From Luminiphilus syltensis NOR5-1B (GTDB taxonomy: Bacteria; Pseudomonadota; Gammaproteobacteria; Pseudomonadales; Halieaceae), in the NCBI RefSeq assembly GCF_000158175.1, contig NZ_DS999411.1, forward strand, positions 1,174,340-1,238,339: 64,000 bases of DNA, in the 5' to 3' direction. Positions 34,143-42,179 of the stretch are shown here, piece after piece (positions within the stretch are counted from its first letter, which is position 1; each line of letters opens with the position of its first letter). The notes beneath the pieces are model-generated. The model searched no databases and was not told the DNA's origin. It saw only the letters and a list, made by a program, of their open reading frames with translations. A program made the position numbers and the translations under genes.

Positions 34143-34433
34143 TTACAGGATGCGGATTTCCAATCCAGCCGCTCTGGCCACTTTGAAAACCGTTTCAAAT
34201 TGAGGTTTTTTGCCGGGAGCAAAGGCTTTGTACAGGCTCTCTCGGCCCAGGCCAGACTTTTCCGCAATCTCTGACATGCCTTTTGCCTTCGCAACATCAC
34301 CAAGGGCCTGAAGAAACAACTCGGTGTCGCCTTCTTCAAGAATGGCACTTAGATACGCTCTTTGCGCTTCTTCAGTATCTAAATGTTCGGCCGCATCAAA
34401 GACGGGCAGATCGCTTATTCTGCGCTTTGCCAT
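34143..34433 (-). CDS. higA: HigA-type antidote protein of addiction module
   Basis: 96 residues with the addiction-module antidote pattern: AYLSAILEEGDTELFLQALG, an HTH (AKAKGMSEIAEKSGLGRESL, then YKAF) and FETVFKVARAAGLEIRIL. It follows its toxin by three bases on the minus strand, toxin first as in higBA. It should neutralise the RelE-like protein and repress the operon through the dyad at 34743-34758. Confidence 0.92.
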   Translation of the reverse strand: MAKRRISDLPVFDAAEHLDTEEAQRAYLSAILEEGDTELFLQALGDVAKAKGMSEIAEKSGLGRESLYKAFAPGKKPQFETVFKVARAAGLEIRIL

Positions 34434-34436
34434 AAC

Positions 34437-34733
34437 TTATTCCTCCAGGTCTCTTGCCAAGGATTTTGCTTTCTCAATGTCTCCCGTTTGGGTGCGCTTG
34501 GTACCTCTGCCCAACATGATCACCATTACCTTCTCTCGCTCCAAAAAATACATTCGATAGCCCGGACCAAAGTGCTCACGCAACTCAAAAACGCCGTCAC
34601 CGACTGGCTTTACATCTCCCGTCAGTCCGCGGGATACCTTCGTCAGTCGAGCGGATATACGACCTCTCGCTTGACCATCCAGGCTGTTGAGCCATTTAGT
34701 GAATTCTGGAAGTGGGCGAACGATTTTCCGCAT
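34437..34733 (-). CDS. higB: RelE/HigB-like toxin (addiction-module killer protein)
   Basis: 98 residues of the RelE-superfamily killer type: PEFTKWLNSLDGQARGRISA, GDVKPVGDGVFELREHFGPG, YRMYFLEREKVMVIMLGRGT and KRTQTGDIEKAKSLARDLEE. The basic and aromatic residues of this group (Arg in FELREHFGPGYR, the KRTQ segment) are present. Such toxins cleave mRNA on the ribosome. The toxin precedes the antitoxin. Confidence 0.93.
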   Translation of the reverse strand: MRKIVRPLPEFTKWLNSLDGQARGRISARLTKVSRGLTGDVKPVGDGVFELREHFGPGYRMYFLEREKVMVIMLGRGTKRTQTGDIEKAKSLARDLEE

Positions 34734-34742
34734 GGGCCTATT

Positions 34743-34758
34743 GTATCCAAATGGATAC
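34743..34758. promoter_or_regulatory. Perfect dyad operator of the RelE/HigA module
   Basis: GTATCCA-AA-TGGATAC, a perfect 16-base palindrome, is nine bases upstream of the toxin ATG. Position and symmetry fit the binding site of the HigA-type antitoxin. Confidence 0.75.
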
Positions 34759-34966
34759 GGCGGGCAAGTGGTTTATGGAGCGGGCTAGTCCCGCGCCAGG
34801 ATAAACAGAAAGCGGAATGAGGCAATCAGATCCGGCTTGCCGGCTCCGCAGGGCTTGTTGATTCAACAGGCAGTAAGCGTTTCCATCAAAACAAGGCGAT
34901 TAATTGATTAGCGATTGTTTGTGACTAAGCTCTTGTAACAGGGCTGACTCAGGGAAGGGGCTCACA

Positions 34967-35845
34967 ATGATCGAGGAACTGTTCGCCGAGTTTGAAGGCG
35001 CGTTTGCTGAGAACACCATTCGTAGCTACCGGTCCGACTTCAGCCGATTTTCCCGGTGGTGTGACGAGAATGATTTGGCACCACTGGATGCGACTTCGGA
35101 AGACCTTGCTGGTTTCGCCGAATATCTTGCCAAGACCTGTGTCGGCTCCACTGTACGCCGTCATGTAGCCAGCATTAGTTCGATTCTAAAGCTGAGCGGC
35201 CGGGAAGATATCGGCAAGGGCGCCCCGGTGGTATTGGCGATGAAGCGCATTTATCGCCGCAAAGGAAGATGGCAGCGTCAGGCGATACCTCTGACGCATA
35301 ACGTATTGCAGGCACTTCTAGCGGAATGTGATGACAGTCACCGCGGCCTGCGTGACAGGGTTATGCTCAGGTTGGGGTACGAGACCATGCGTCGTCGCCA
35401 CGAGCTATGCAGCTTTCGGTTTGAGGACCTGGAGCAACTCCCCAGCGGCAAGGCTGCCCTGCGGCTGCGGTTTTCCAAGACAGATCAATACGGTGCTGGC
35501 AAGCTGATCCCTATCAGTGAAGTTCTGCATGGGGATATTCAGCGCTGGGGCGAGTTGACAGGCAACACGGGGTACCTGCTGCGCCGGGTCTACCGTAAAG
35601 GTGAGATTGGCAGCGACCTTCATCCAGGCGGCATTGCTCGTCGATTGCAGGAATTACAGCAGCAGGCCGGCCTGGAATTGGGCGGTAAGCTAAGTGGTCA
35701 CTCATTTCGCGTGGGCGCTGCTCTTGACCTGCTGGAGCGGGGTGAGAGTCTGGAGAAGATCATGTTGCGCGGTGGCTGGCAGGCGGAGTCCACGGTAGTG
35801 GCCTATCTACGCTCCTGGCAGGCCAGTCAGGATATCGAACCGTGA
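34967..35845 (+). CDS. Tyrosine recombinase/integrase
   Basis: 292 residues. A SAM-like N-terminal domain (ENTIRSYRSDFSRFSRWCDE) precedes the catalytic domain with Arg143/144 (ETMRRRHEL), Lys171, His245-x2-Arg248 (GHSFRVG), Trp271 (GGW) and nucleophile Tyr280 (VVAYLRSW). The set is complete, so it should be active. It carries its own short leader and lies among toxin-antitoxin modules. A relic of a close homologue is at 33001-33102. It probably inserted the island, but attachment sites could not be fixed. Confidence 0.93.
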   Translation: MIEELFAEFEGAFAENTIRSYRSDFSRFSRWCDENDLAPLDATSEDLAGFAEYLAKTCVGSTVRRHVASISSILKLSGREDIGKGAPVVLAMKRIYRRKGRWQRQAIPLTHNVLQALLAECDDSHRGLRDRVMLRLGYETMRRRHELCSFRFEDLEQLPSGKAALRLRFSKTDQYGAGKLIPISEVLHGDIQRWGELTGNTGYLLRRVYRKGEIGSDLHPGGIARRLQELQQQAGLELGGKLSGHSFRVGAALDLLERGESLEKIMLRGGWQAESTVVAYLRSWQASQDIEP

Positions 35846-35853
35846 ATATTGAT

Positions 35854-35879
35854 TGTAACGCGTAACGTTATAGGTTACA
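35854..35879. promoter_or_regulatory. Nested dyad operator of the HigB-relic/HigA module
   Basis: TGTAAC-gcg-TAACGTTA-tag-GTTACA: outer arms (35854-35859, 35874-35879) and an inner perfect octamer (35863-35870) share the same centre. The dyad ends seven bases before the HigB start, where HigA is expected to bind. Confidence 0.75.
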
Positions 35880-35885
35880 TTCGAT

Positions 35886-36173
35886 ATGATTAGGCGCTTT
35901 AGGCACAAGGGAATGCAGCGTTTCTTCACTGATGGATCGACGGCTGGAATCTCCCCACACCACGCGCAGCGACTGCGCTTGATACTGGCTAGGCTTAACG
36001 CGGCTTCCGGGCCTCGCGATATGGGGTGACCTGGCCTTCGCCTGCACTCCTTGTCCGGGGCCAGCAAAGGCAGGTGGTCTGCTCGTGTGAGCGGGAACTG
36101 GCGCTTAGCTTTTGAGTTTAGCTCCCCCGATGCTTTCGCTGCGGACTATGAGGATTTTCACAGAGATGGCTGA
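35886..36173 (+). pseudogene. higB: HigB toxin with premature stop
   Basis: The frame from ATG 35886 reads a HigB/RelE toxin: MIRRFRHKGMQRFF, then HHAQRLRLILARLNAA, RDMG, stop, [37 protein letters not shown] single TGA at 36027-36029 interrupts codon 48, at the position where family members have a hydrophobic or aromatic residue before PG-RLH. A TGG-to-TGA change (Trp) is the simplest explanation. Both halves are otherwise conserved, so the inactivation is recent. The frame ends overlapping the HigA start. Toxin activity is presumably lost while the antitoxin and operator remain. Confidence 0.88.
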
Positions 36174-36462
36174 GCAAATGTTCAAACCACCTCACCCGGG
36201 TGAGGTGCTTCGGGAATTATGCATCGAGCCCCTGGGTTTGAGTGTGACCGCCGCCGCCGCCGGCCTGGGTGTTAGCAGAAAAACCCTATCCGCTATTTTG
36301 AATGGTAGGGCGGGCATCAGCGCGGAGATGGCAATCAGGTTATCCATGGCGTTTGACACGACAGCAGAGAGTTGGATGAACCAGCAAATTCAGTTTGATT
36401 TATGGATCGCGAAACAGCATGCCGAAGACCTTAAAGTCAAAAGACTGTGTGCCGCCGCGTGA
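36166..36462 (+). CDS. higA: HigA-family antitoxin, orphaned
   Basis: 98 residues from ATG 36166 ([20 protein letters not shown]). An HTH_3 domain ([20 protein letters not shown], then [17 protein letters not shown]) and [15 protein letters not shown] are the HigA/VapI pattern. An ATG at 36178 is an alternative start. The frame from 36112 overlaps the toxin relic and is not used. With HigB broken by a stop codon, HigA may persist as a repressor or as an antidote to related toxins elsewhere in the genome. Confidence 0.9.
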   Translation: MAEQMFKPPHPGEVLRELCIEPLGLSVTAAAAGLGVSRKTLSAILNGRAGISAEMAIRLSMAFDTTAESWMNQQIQFDLWIAKQHAEDLKVKRLCAAA

Positions 36463-36534
36463 ACTGTCAAACAATCGATTGAAAACCGTGATTCTTGGTA
36501 GACAATTCACCAAACTGTACCTGGGAGGTGGCTA

Positions 36535-36815
36535 ATGGGTAAGTTAAGGCTCTCGAAAGAGGAAAAAAACTACTTGAGTCTGTCGAATCGGGTGATTACG
36601 AATCCACATTGACAGATGCTCGAAGGAAAGAACTTGAAGGTGCAGCTACCAATACCTTTAAGAAGGATAAGCGAATCAACATTCGGATATCGAATAGAGA
36701 CCTCATTGCGGCACCCTCTCAATCCACATATACTTCCACATATATGTGGATTGAGGTGGCTTATGGGACAAGTGACTATTTATCTCGACGACGAGACCGA
36801 GCAGAGGATGGCTGA
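36535..36815 (+). pseudogene. CopG-family antitoxin relic, frameshifted in a poly-A tract
   Basis: ATG 36535 starts MGKLRLSKEEK and then loses the frame at seven As (36563-36569). In the shifted frame the text continues LLESVESGDYESTLTDARRK, then FKKDKRINIRISNRDL, the CopG-like antitoxin pattern (paired with BrnT- or RelE-type toxins). The C-terminal helix is replaced by unrelated sequence. One missing A would explain it; ribosomal slippage on the A-run is a formal alternative. No toxin is recognisable upstream. A paralogous relic is at 43411. Confidence 0.75.
36718..36755. promoter_or_regulatory. 15-bp perfect inverted repeat before VapBC
   Basis: CTCAATCCACATATA (36718-36732) and TATATGTGGATTGAG (36741-36755) are perfect arms around eight bases, ending just before the ribosome-binding site of vapB (36763). 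This is either the operator for VapB/VapBC autoregulation or, as RNA, a hairpin that limits translation. The left arm falls within the decayed C-terminus of the CopG relic. Confidence 0.8.
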
Positions 36816-36993
36816 TACGGCCAGTATTCAGAATCTTTCCAAGAGTAAGTGGGTCGCCGGCGTCATCAGGGAAAAATTGCAGGCCGACTGGCCGAAATCC
36901 GTGCGCGAGGCGGCCGGTAGTTGGACTGACTTTCCACCACTGGATTCTTTGAGAAGCGGTGGTGTTGACGACGCGGCACGGGAGGATCTGTGA
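36763..36993 (+). CDS. vapB: VapB-like CopG/RHH antitoxin
   Basis: 76 residues. RHH domain MGQVTIYLDDETEQRMADTA, then SIQNLSKSKWVAGVIREKLQ; C-terminal toxin-binding part ADWPKSVREAAGSWTDFPPL. GAGGTGG lies before the ATG. Its stop overlaps the GTG start of the PIN toxin. An ORF beginning at 36616 passes through the inverted repeat and is not used. Confidence 0.88.
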   Translation: MGQVTIYLDDETEQRMADTASIQNLSKSKWVAGVIREKLQADWPKSVREAAGSWTDFPPLDSLRSGGVDDAAREDL

Positions 36994-37385
36994 GGTGGGC
37001 GCTCGATACCAATACCCTGATTGACTTTTTCAAAGGGGAGGGGCGTGTGGCCGAAGAGCTTCTGTCTCGATCTCCGGGCGACATGGGTATTCCCGCGATA
37101 GCGCTGTTTGAGCTTCAGGTCGGAATTGCCAAATCGTCGTCGCCACAAAAGCGCTCACAACAATTGAGAGAGCTACTCGATGTGGTGGATGTTATTGAGT
37201 TTGATGACCGGGCGGCTCAGGCCGCAGCTAGCGTCCGTGCGATGCTTGAAAACCGGGGCACGCCGATTGGGCCCTACGATTTACTGATAGCGGGTTCAGT
37301 GTTGGCTCGCGGCATGACGCTGGTCTCGCGCAATACCGGAGAGTTCAGTCGTGTAGAGGGGCTACGTTTGGAGAACTGGTATTAG
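36990..37385 (+). CDS. vapC: VapC-type PIN-domain toxin ribonuclease
   Basis: 131 residues with PIN acidic residues: Asp6 (WALDTNTLIDFF), Glu in IALFELQVG, and Asp in GPYDLLIAG, then TLVSRNTGEFSRVEGLRLENWY, the VapC ending. VapC toxins cut initiator tRNA or rRNA. All acidic positions are present. Start GTG at 36990 overlaps the vapB stop. It is the last gene of the island, 192 bases before the flippase. Confidence 0.93.
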   Translation: MRWALDTNTLIDFFKGEGRVAEELLSRSPGDMGIPAIALFELQVGIAKSSSPQKRSQQLRELLDVVDVIEFDDRAAQAAASVRAMLENRGTPIGPYDLLIAGSVLARGMTLVSRNTGEFSRVEGLRLENWY

Positions 37386-37577
37386 GCCTCTCGCTGTAAA
37401 TGTTCCCTGGCGGCGATAACTCTTGTTATTGCCATCTTTCCAATGAGCAGTCACTACGCACTATCCAAAACGAGGTCTAGGCCTGATGGCCCCTGCCGCC
37501 TCAAGGAATCGCCTGGCCTGCTGGCGATACATACGAATTGCGCCGCAACCGCTTTTGTGAAAATAAATGGACGCTAA

Positions 37578-38909
37578 TTGAATATAGTTCCTGGCTTCAT
37601 TCGCCGGCATGTCGACCATCGACCTAATTTTTTAAAAATAATCGATAACATTGGTTGGTTGTTCTTCGACCGAGCCTTGCGCATGGGTGTTGGCGTCGTT
37701 GTGGGCGTCTGGGTCGCGCGCTATCTTGGGCCCGAGAGGTTCGGTTTGTTGAGCTTTGCAATTGCTTTTGTGGGAATATTTAGTGCGTTTGCAGGGCTTG
37801 GTTTAAAGGATATTGTCGTACGCGATATTGTGCGCGACCCTGAATGTAAAGAAGAAATCCTGAGCACTGCGGCGTTACTGCAGCTCCTTGGCGGATTATT
37901 GGCCTACGGTATTGTCCTTGCAGCAGTTTTTTGGCTGCGTCCCGATGACGCGTTGGCTAGGGTGCTGGTCGCCATTCTCGGCACCACGACGCTGTTCGGG
38001 GCAGCCCAAGTGGTCGCCTACTGGTTTGAATCGCAGGTCCTTTCGAAATATACGGTTTGGGTAGGAAATGCCACCTTTTTGGTGTTCGCTGCCATCAAGG
38101 TCGCATTGATCCTAAACAACGCGCCTCTTGTCGAATTTGCTTGGGCAGCCGCAGCTGAGGCGATGCTCGCAGCAGTACTGCTTATTGTGATGTTTCGCGT
38201 ACGTGGGCCGAAACTGCATCAATTGTCGGCGTCGTATACACGGGCAAAAGCGCTGCTGAAAGACAGCTGGCCTCTCCTGATGTCAGGCATGGCGATTATG
38301 ATTTACCTGAAAATCGACCAGATCATGCTTGGCCAAATGGTTAGTGACGAGTCGGTAGGCATTTACAGCGCGGCAACGCGTATTAGCGAAATTTGGTACT
38401 TCATTCCGATGGCGATCGCGGCTTCAGTATTCCCGTCGCTACTCGAAACAAAAAAACGCAGCGAGACTCAGTATTACAGACGTTTGCAACATCTTTTTGA
38501 TCTGATGGTTTGGATGGCGATCGCGATTGCAGTGCCGATGACATTTTTATCGTCTCCGCTTGTAGTGCTGATTTTCGGCGAAGCTTTCGCCGATTCCGGC
38601 ATAGTGTTAGCAATCCATATTTGGGCTGCGGTCTTCGTTTTTCTGGGCGTAGCTAGCGGCAAATGGTTTCTAGCAGAAAACCGCCAGATGCTGAACATGC
38701 AACGCTCTGCATTAGGAGCGATAGCGAACGTAATACTGAACCTTTGGTTGATACCAGACTACGGGGCTGTGGGTGCCGCACTTGCCACAGTTATCTCATA
38801 TGCGATCGCAGCATTTTTTGCAGACTTGCTACAGAAGGACACAAGAACGATGTTCCTGATGAAAGTGAGTGCACTGAATCCGCTGGGCGTTTTCGGAAGA
38901 TATTTATAA
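37578..38909 (+). CDS. wzx: Wzx-type oligosaccharide flippase
   Basis: 443 residues, about 12 transmembrane helices, PST/MOP superfamily: WVARYLGPERFGLLSFAIAF near the N-terminus, YLKIDQIMLGQM in the middle and NLWLIPDYGAVGAALATVIS near the end. It should move undecaprenyl-diphosphate-linked repeat units across the inner membrane. The start is a TTG (MNIVPGF) 12 bases after ATGGACGC. A decayed paralogue of its first 130 residues is at 55579-55957. A second, dissimilar flippase is at 50364. Confidence 0.92.
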   Translation: MNIVPGFIRRHVDHRPNFLKIIDNIGWLFFDRALRMGVGVVVGVWVARYLGPERFGLLSFAIAFVGIFSAFAGLGLKDIVVRDIVRDPECKEEILSTAALLQLLGGLLAYGIVLAAVFWLRPDDALARVLVAILGTTTLFGAAQVVAYWFESQVLSKYTVWVGNATFLVFAAIKVALILNNAPLVEFAWAAAAEAMLAAVLLIVMFRVRGPKLHQLSASYTRAKALLKDSWPLLMSGMAIMIYLKIDQIMLGQMVSDESVGIYSAATRISEIWYFIPMAIAASVFPSLLETKKRSETQYYRRLQHLFDLMVWMAIAIAVPMTFLSSPLVVLIFGEAFADSGIVLAIHIWAAVFVFLGVASGKWFLAENRQMLNMQRSALGAIANVILNLWLIPDYGAVGAALATVISYAIAAFFADLLQKDTRTMFLMKVSALNPLGVFGRYL

Positions 38910-38920
38910 TCAGAAAGTTA

Positions 38921-39649
38921 CTGTCCATCTGGGTCAAAAATCTCCTAAGGCGAGGCAGAGACAGTCTGACTTGGGATCCTTGGTCAAGTCGTTATTGGTC
39001 TTTAAGTGGCGAAGACACTGCCCTGGCCCGCATTTTCAGGGAAAAGAAGAGCGGTTTCTACGTTGACGTTGGGGCTCATCATCCTAAGCGGTTTTCAAAT
39101 ACGTACCGTTTCTATCGTATAGGATGGTACGGCATCAATGTAGACGCTATGCCCGGAAGTATGGCGCTTTTCAACAAATGGCGGCCGAGAGATATAAACC
39201 TTGAGTTGGGTGTTGCACAGGATGAGGGCGCGTTTGAATTTACGATCTACAATGAGCCTGCCGTAAATACTCTCTCAGATGAGTGTGTACTGGCTCGAAA
39301 ATCCTCGACGTTCCCTTATCGTATCAAGGACGTCATCGAGATCGAGGCTAAACCCCTTTCTTGGATCCTAGATCGTTATGCTCTTGATCGCAAAATTGAC
39401 TTCTTGAGTGTCGACGTAGAAGGGTATGACCTGGATGTTCTCAAATCGAATGATTGGCAAAGGTATCGCCCGTCGATTGTTCTTGTTGAAATCCTGCATG
39501 TCTCGCTCGAGGGTGTCTTTGAAAATCCTGTCGTTAAGTTTATGAGAGAACAAGGATACGGGCTGCTCACGAAGATTGACCACACCGCATTTTTTGAGGA
39601 TCTATTGGTGGAGAAAAAGAGTGCTCGCGGTAAAAGCAACACGAATTGA
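38921..39649 (+). CDS. FkbM-family methyltransferase, start unclear
   Basis: About 242 residues of FkbM fold: SAM motif SGFYVDVGAHHPKRFSNTYR, GWYGINVDAMPGSMALFN, EIEAKPLSWILDRY and IDFLSVDVEGYDLDVLKSND. These O-methylate sugars or attached groups. The domain starts directly after the wzx stop, but no ATG, GTG or TTG lies in frame nearby. The only in-frame ATG (38663) would embed 80 non-family residues within wzx. A CTG at 38921 or an AUU/AUC start, or a small error near 38900-38920, is implied. The coordinate given is therefore approximate. Confidence 0.8.
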   Translation: MSIWVKNLLRRGRDSLTWDPWSSRYWSLSGEDTALARIFREKKSGFYVDVGAHHPKRFSNTYRFYRIGWYGINVDAMPGSMALFNKWRPRDINLELGVAQDEGAFEFTIYNEPAVNTLSDECVLARKSSTFPYRIKDVIEIEAKPLSWILDRYALDRKIDFLSVDVEGYDLDVLKSNDWQRYRPSIVLVEILHVSLEGVFENPVVKFMREQGYGLLTKIDHTAFFEDLLVEKKSARGKSNTN

Positions 39650-39736
39650 CTTTTCGCTTCGCAAACACGCCAGTCTCAAAAAACGGACGTTCGAGGTTCG
39701 CAAGTTTTGACAGAGAAGATTTGGAACACATAGAAA

Positions 39737-40381
39737 ATGAAGAAACTCGCCAAGCGATTGCTAACGTTTTTGGGACTTCAAGTTTTGGTTCAGCGCTTGT
39801 ATACGGTAATAGTACATACGGCATCGCTACCCAAGTGGCGCTCACTTGGAAAACGCGAAAGAGTTTGCATAGAGCTTGGCTCTGGGGCCAAGAAGGGAGC
39901 GAGCGGGTGGGTTACAGTTGACCTGCGCGGTGCTGACATCTCGCATGATTTGCGCAAAGGGCTCCCTTTGCCGTCTCAGAGCGTTGATAGAATTTACACA
40001 TCGCACATGCTCGAACATATACCTTATAAGGGTCTGATAATATTTATTAACGAATGTTTTCGAGTTCTGAAAGAAAATGGAGAGCTGTCCGTGTGCGTTC
40101 CAGACGCGAGTCTATATATCTCAGCATATATTCAAGGTAACCGATTTCGACGGATAGAAGAGGGCTACAAGGAAGCAATCGTAGATACTGGATCACTGCT
40201 GGATCAACTGAATTATATTGCGTATATGGATGAGCAACATAAGTATATGTTTGATAGAGAAAATCTTGTCAATACTTTAAGAATGGCTCCCTTTCGCAGT
40301 GTTTCTTTGCGAGAGTTTGACGGTGATTTAGATCATCCATCACGTGATTTTGAGTCGATTTATGCAATAGCCATCAAATAG
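39737..40381 (+). CDS. SAM-dependent methyltransferase (type 11)
   Basis: 214 residues: SAM motif VCIELGSGAKKGASGWVTVD, LPSQSVDRIYTSHMLEHI and FRVLKENGELSVCVPD, a class I fold seen in many polysaccharide loci, sometimes called a predicted SAM-dependent methyltransferase. The substrate is probably a sugar of this glycan. The hydrophobic N-terminus (LLTFLGLQVLVQRLYTVIVH) may attach it to the membrane. It is 87 bases after the FkbM gene and ahead of a 570-base gap. Confidence 0.85.
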   Translation: MKKLAKRLLTFLGLQVLVQRLYTVIVHTASLPKWRSLGKRERVCIELGSGAKKGASGWVTVDLRGADISHDLRKGLPLPSQSVDRIYTSHMLEHIPYKGLIIFINECFRVLKENGELSVCVPDASLYISAYIQGNRFRRIEEGYKEAIVDTGSLLDQLNYIAYMDEQHKYMFDRENLVNTLRMAPFRSVSLREFDGDLDHPSRDFESIYAIAIK

Positions 40382-40950
40382 CTGGCGCTTGACTAGGCAT
40401 GCACACAGTAGTTCAAGTTTTTCCAACGCCGTTTCAAGCCCTCCAAAATGAAGTCGGTGTGAGCAGTTCCTAAGCGACAGTCTTGGTGGTGCCGCCTGAT
40501 GACGTCTTGACCAGTGCTCAATGAAGTCCGCGCCTAACTTTACGCGCCGCACCTTACCGGTGTGCCAGTTGATTGAATCAATGAAGATAGAATCAGGAGC
40601 TGATCCGAAGGTTTCATATTTTGGAGATTGTGTTGAACGCACCTCCGAATGCCTCCTTTTGCTAACGCTCCGCACAAAATCCGGTTCAGAACCAGTTTGC
40701 TGTGAGGGGCCATTTAAAAAGCAAGTGGTGTGATTTGTGTGATTTCCATCATCAACGATTGGTTGGTGATTCGGCACAGGAATAAGTTGGCTAGGTTCCA
40801 AAGCTAGTTTTTTTAAGATGCGCGGTATGGTGCTGGGGACTATTGGCGATTTAATGCTGACATGGTCTATTTGAGACCGGTTGGCCACTTTACAACGAGC
40901 AGATAGGCGGGCAATAAAATTTTTCGTAACGCCATAGAGGTGAGTGAAGG
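40382..40950. other. Unassigned 570-base gap within the polysaccharide locus
   Basis: Neither strand shows a recognisable gene. A minus-strand open frame of 206 residues (40340-40960) spans it but has an implausible Ser/Pro/His-rich composition and no motif, and it runs through both flanking genes' edges. The stretch may be a decayed gene or an insertion relic. Confidence 0.5.
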
Positions 40951-42096
40951 ATGAAAGCATTAGTATTAGGGGGAGATGGTTTCTGTGGCTGGCCTACAGT
41001 GCTGCGGCTTGCCAATAATGGAATGGAAGTCTGTTTGGTCGACAACTTGTCTCGCAGAGCAATTGATAATGAACTTGGCACCGCGAGCCTTACCCCTATC
41101 AAAAGCATTCAGGAGCGCGTGAAGGTTGCAAGCAAACTTTTTGCTCCAATTACATTTGTCCGTCTTGACGTTGCGAAAGACTACGCCGGACTGGAGAAAC
41201 TGATCAGGGATTTCGGACCGGACGCGATTGTCCAGTTCGCTGAGCAGCGTGCGGCACCATACTCGATGATTGGTGATGAGCAGAGGCGGTACACGGTCGA
41301 CAATAACGTCACTGGCACTCACAACATCTGTAGTGCGATCGTTAACGCAAATAGAGACATTCACCTTGTTCATCTCGGTACTATGGGAGTGTATGGGTAT
41401 ACCAAGGCATTTGGGCCTATTCCTGAGGGGTACCTTGATGTAACTATCAACTCGACCGGGAGCGACGCATCAATACTGTATCCTGCCAATCCAGGTAGTG
41501 TTTACCACATGACGAAGTGCCTGGATCAGCTGCTCTTCCAGTTTTACAATAAGAATTGGGGATTGCGGGTCACTGACTTACATCAAGGCATTGTGTGGGG
41601 GGTTGATACCGTTGAAACCAAGCTGGACGCTTCGCTCGTCAATCGTTTTGATTACGACGGCGTTTACGGCACGGTGCTCAACCGATTTATTTCTCAGGCT
41701 GCAAACGGCGTACCACTGACGATCTATGGGACTGGGGGGCAGACAAGAGCTTTTATAAATATTAACGATACGGCAGAGTGTGTGAAACTCGCAATTGAAA
41801 ACTCTGATTTTGAACCAGACCGGGTGAGAATATTCAATCAGGTAGCAGAAACGAAGCGGCTATCTGATCTCGCGGAGATCATTTCCAATCAGTATGGCGC
41901 AGAGATCTCTTATATAGAGAATCCGAGAAAAGAGCTCGCCGAGAACGACCTAGAGGTCTCAAACGAGGGCCTTGTGTCACTAGGTTTCAGCCCCATTCTT
42001 CTTGATGAAACGCTAGTAGACGATGTTCATACCATAGCAGCTTTTTGTAAGGGGTCCTTCGACAGGGGTGCCGTCCTTAACTCGCCAAAGTGGTAA
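40951..42096 (+). CDS. sqdB: UDP-sulfoquinovose synthase (SQD1-like)
   Basis: 381 residues closely resembling plant and bacterial SQD1: NAD site LGGDGFCGWPTVLRL (7-21), CLVDNLSRR, FAEQRAAPYSMI, LGTMGVYG with Thr144, Tyr185-x3-Lys189 (SVYHMTK), GVDTVETKLD, RFDYDGVYGTVLNRF and GGQTRAFININDT. SQD1 makes UDP-sulfoquinovose from UDP-glucose and sulfite. It normally serves sulfolipid synthesis with a glycosyltransferase SqdX or SqdD. Here it lies among polysaccharide genes, as Agl3 does in archaeal glycosylation, so the product is inferred to be a sulfonated sugar of the exopolysaccharide. GAGGTGAGTGAAGG precedes the ATG. Confidence 0.93.
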   Translation: MKALVLGGDGFCGWPTVLRLANNGMEVCLVDNLSRRAIDNELGTASLTPIKSIQERVKVASKLFAPITFVRLDVAKDYAGLEKLIRDFGPDAIVQFAEQRAAPYSMIGDEQRRYTVDNNVTGTHNICSAIVNANRDIHLVHLGTMGVYGYTKAFGPIPEGYLDVTINSTGSDASILYPANPGSVYHMTKCLDQLLFQFYNKNWGLRVTDLHQGIVWGVDTVETKLDASLVNRFDYDGVYGTVLNRFISQAANGVPLTIYGTGGQTRAFININDTAECVKLAIENSDFEPDRVRIFNQVAETKRLSDLAEIISNQYGAEISYIENPRKELAENDLEVSNEGLVSLGFSPILLDETLVDDVHTIAAFCKGSFDRGAVLNSPKW

Positions 42097-42179
42097 TAGT
42101 GTAATTTGTGGGGTTTGAGTGGCCCTGGCGAAGGCACAGTCGGCATTCTCCACGAGCACAAACTGCCACTTAGATAAGG

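Noticed and set aside
36027..36029. Selenocysteine readthrough in HigB
   Set aside because: No SECIS-like hairpin is evident and HigB homologues have no Cys or Sec at this position; a nonsense mutation is simpler.
33193..37385. Integron with gene cassettes
   Set aside because: The recombinase lacks the integron-specific insertion that I could recognise, no attC-like sites recur between modules, and the genes are not all in one orientation.
40340..40960. 206-residue minus-strand open frame in the gap before sqdB
   Set aside because: Ser/Pro/His-rich translation, no motif, and it overlaps the ends of both neighbouring genes. Kept only as an unassigned gap.
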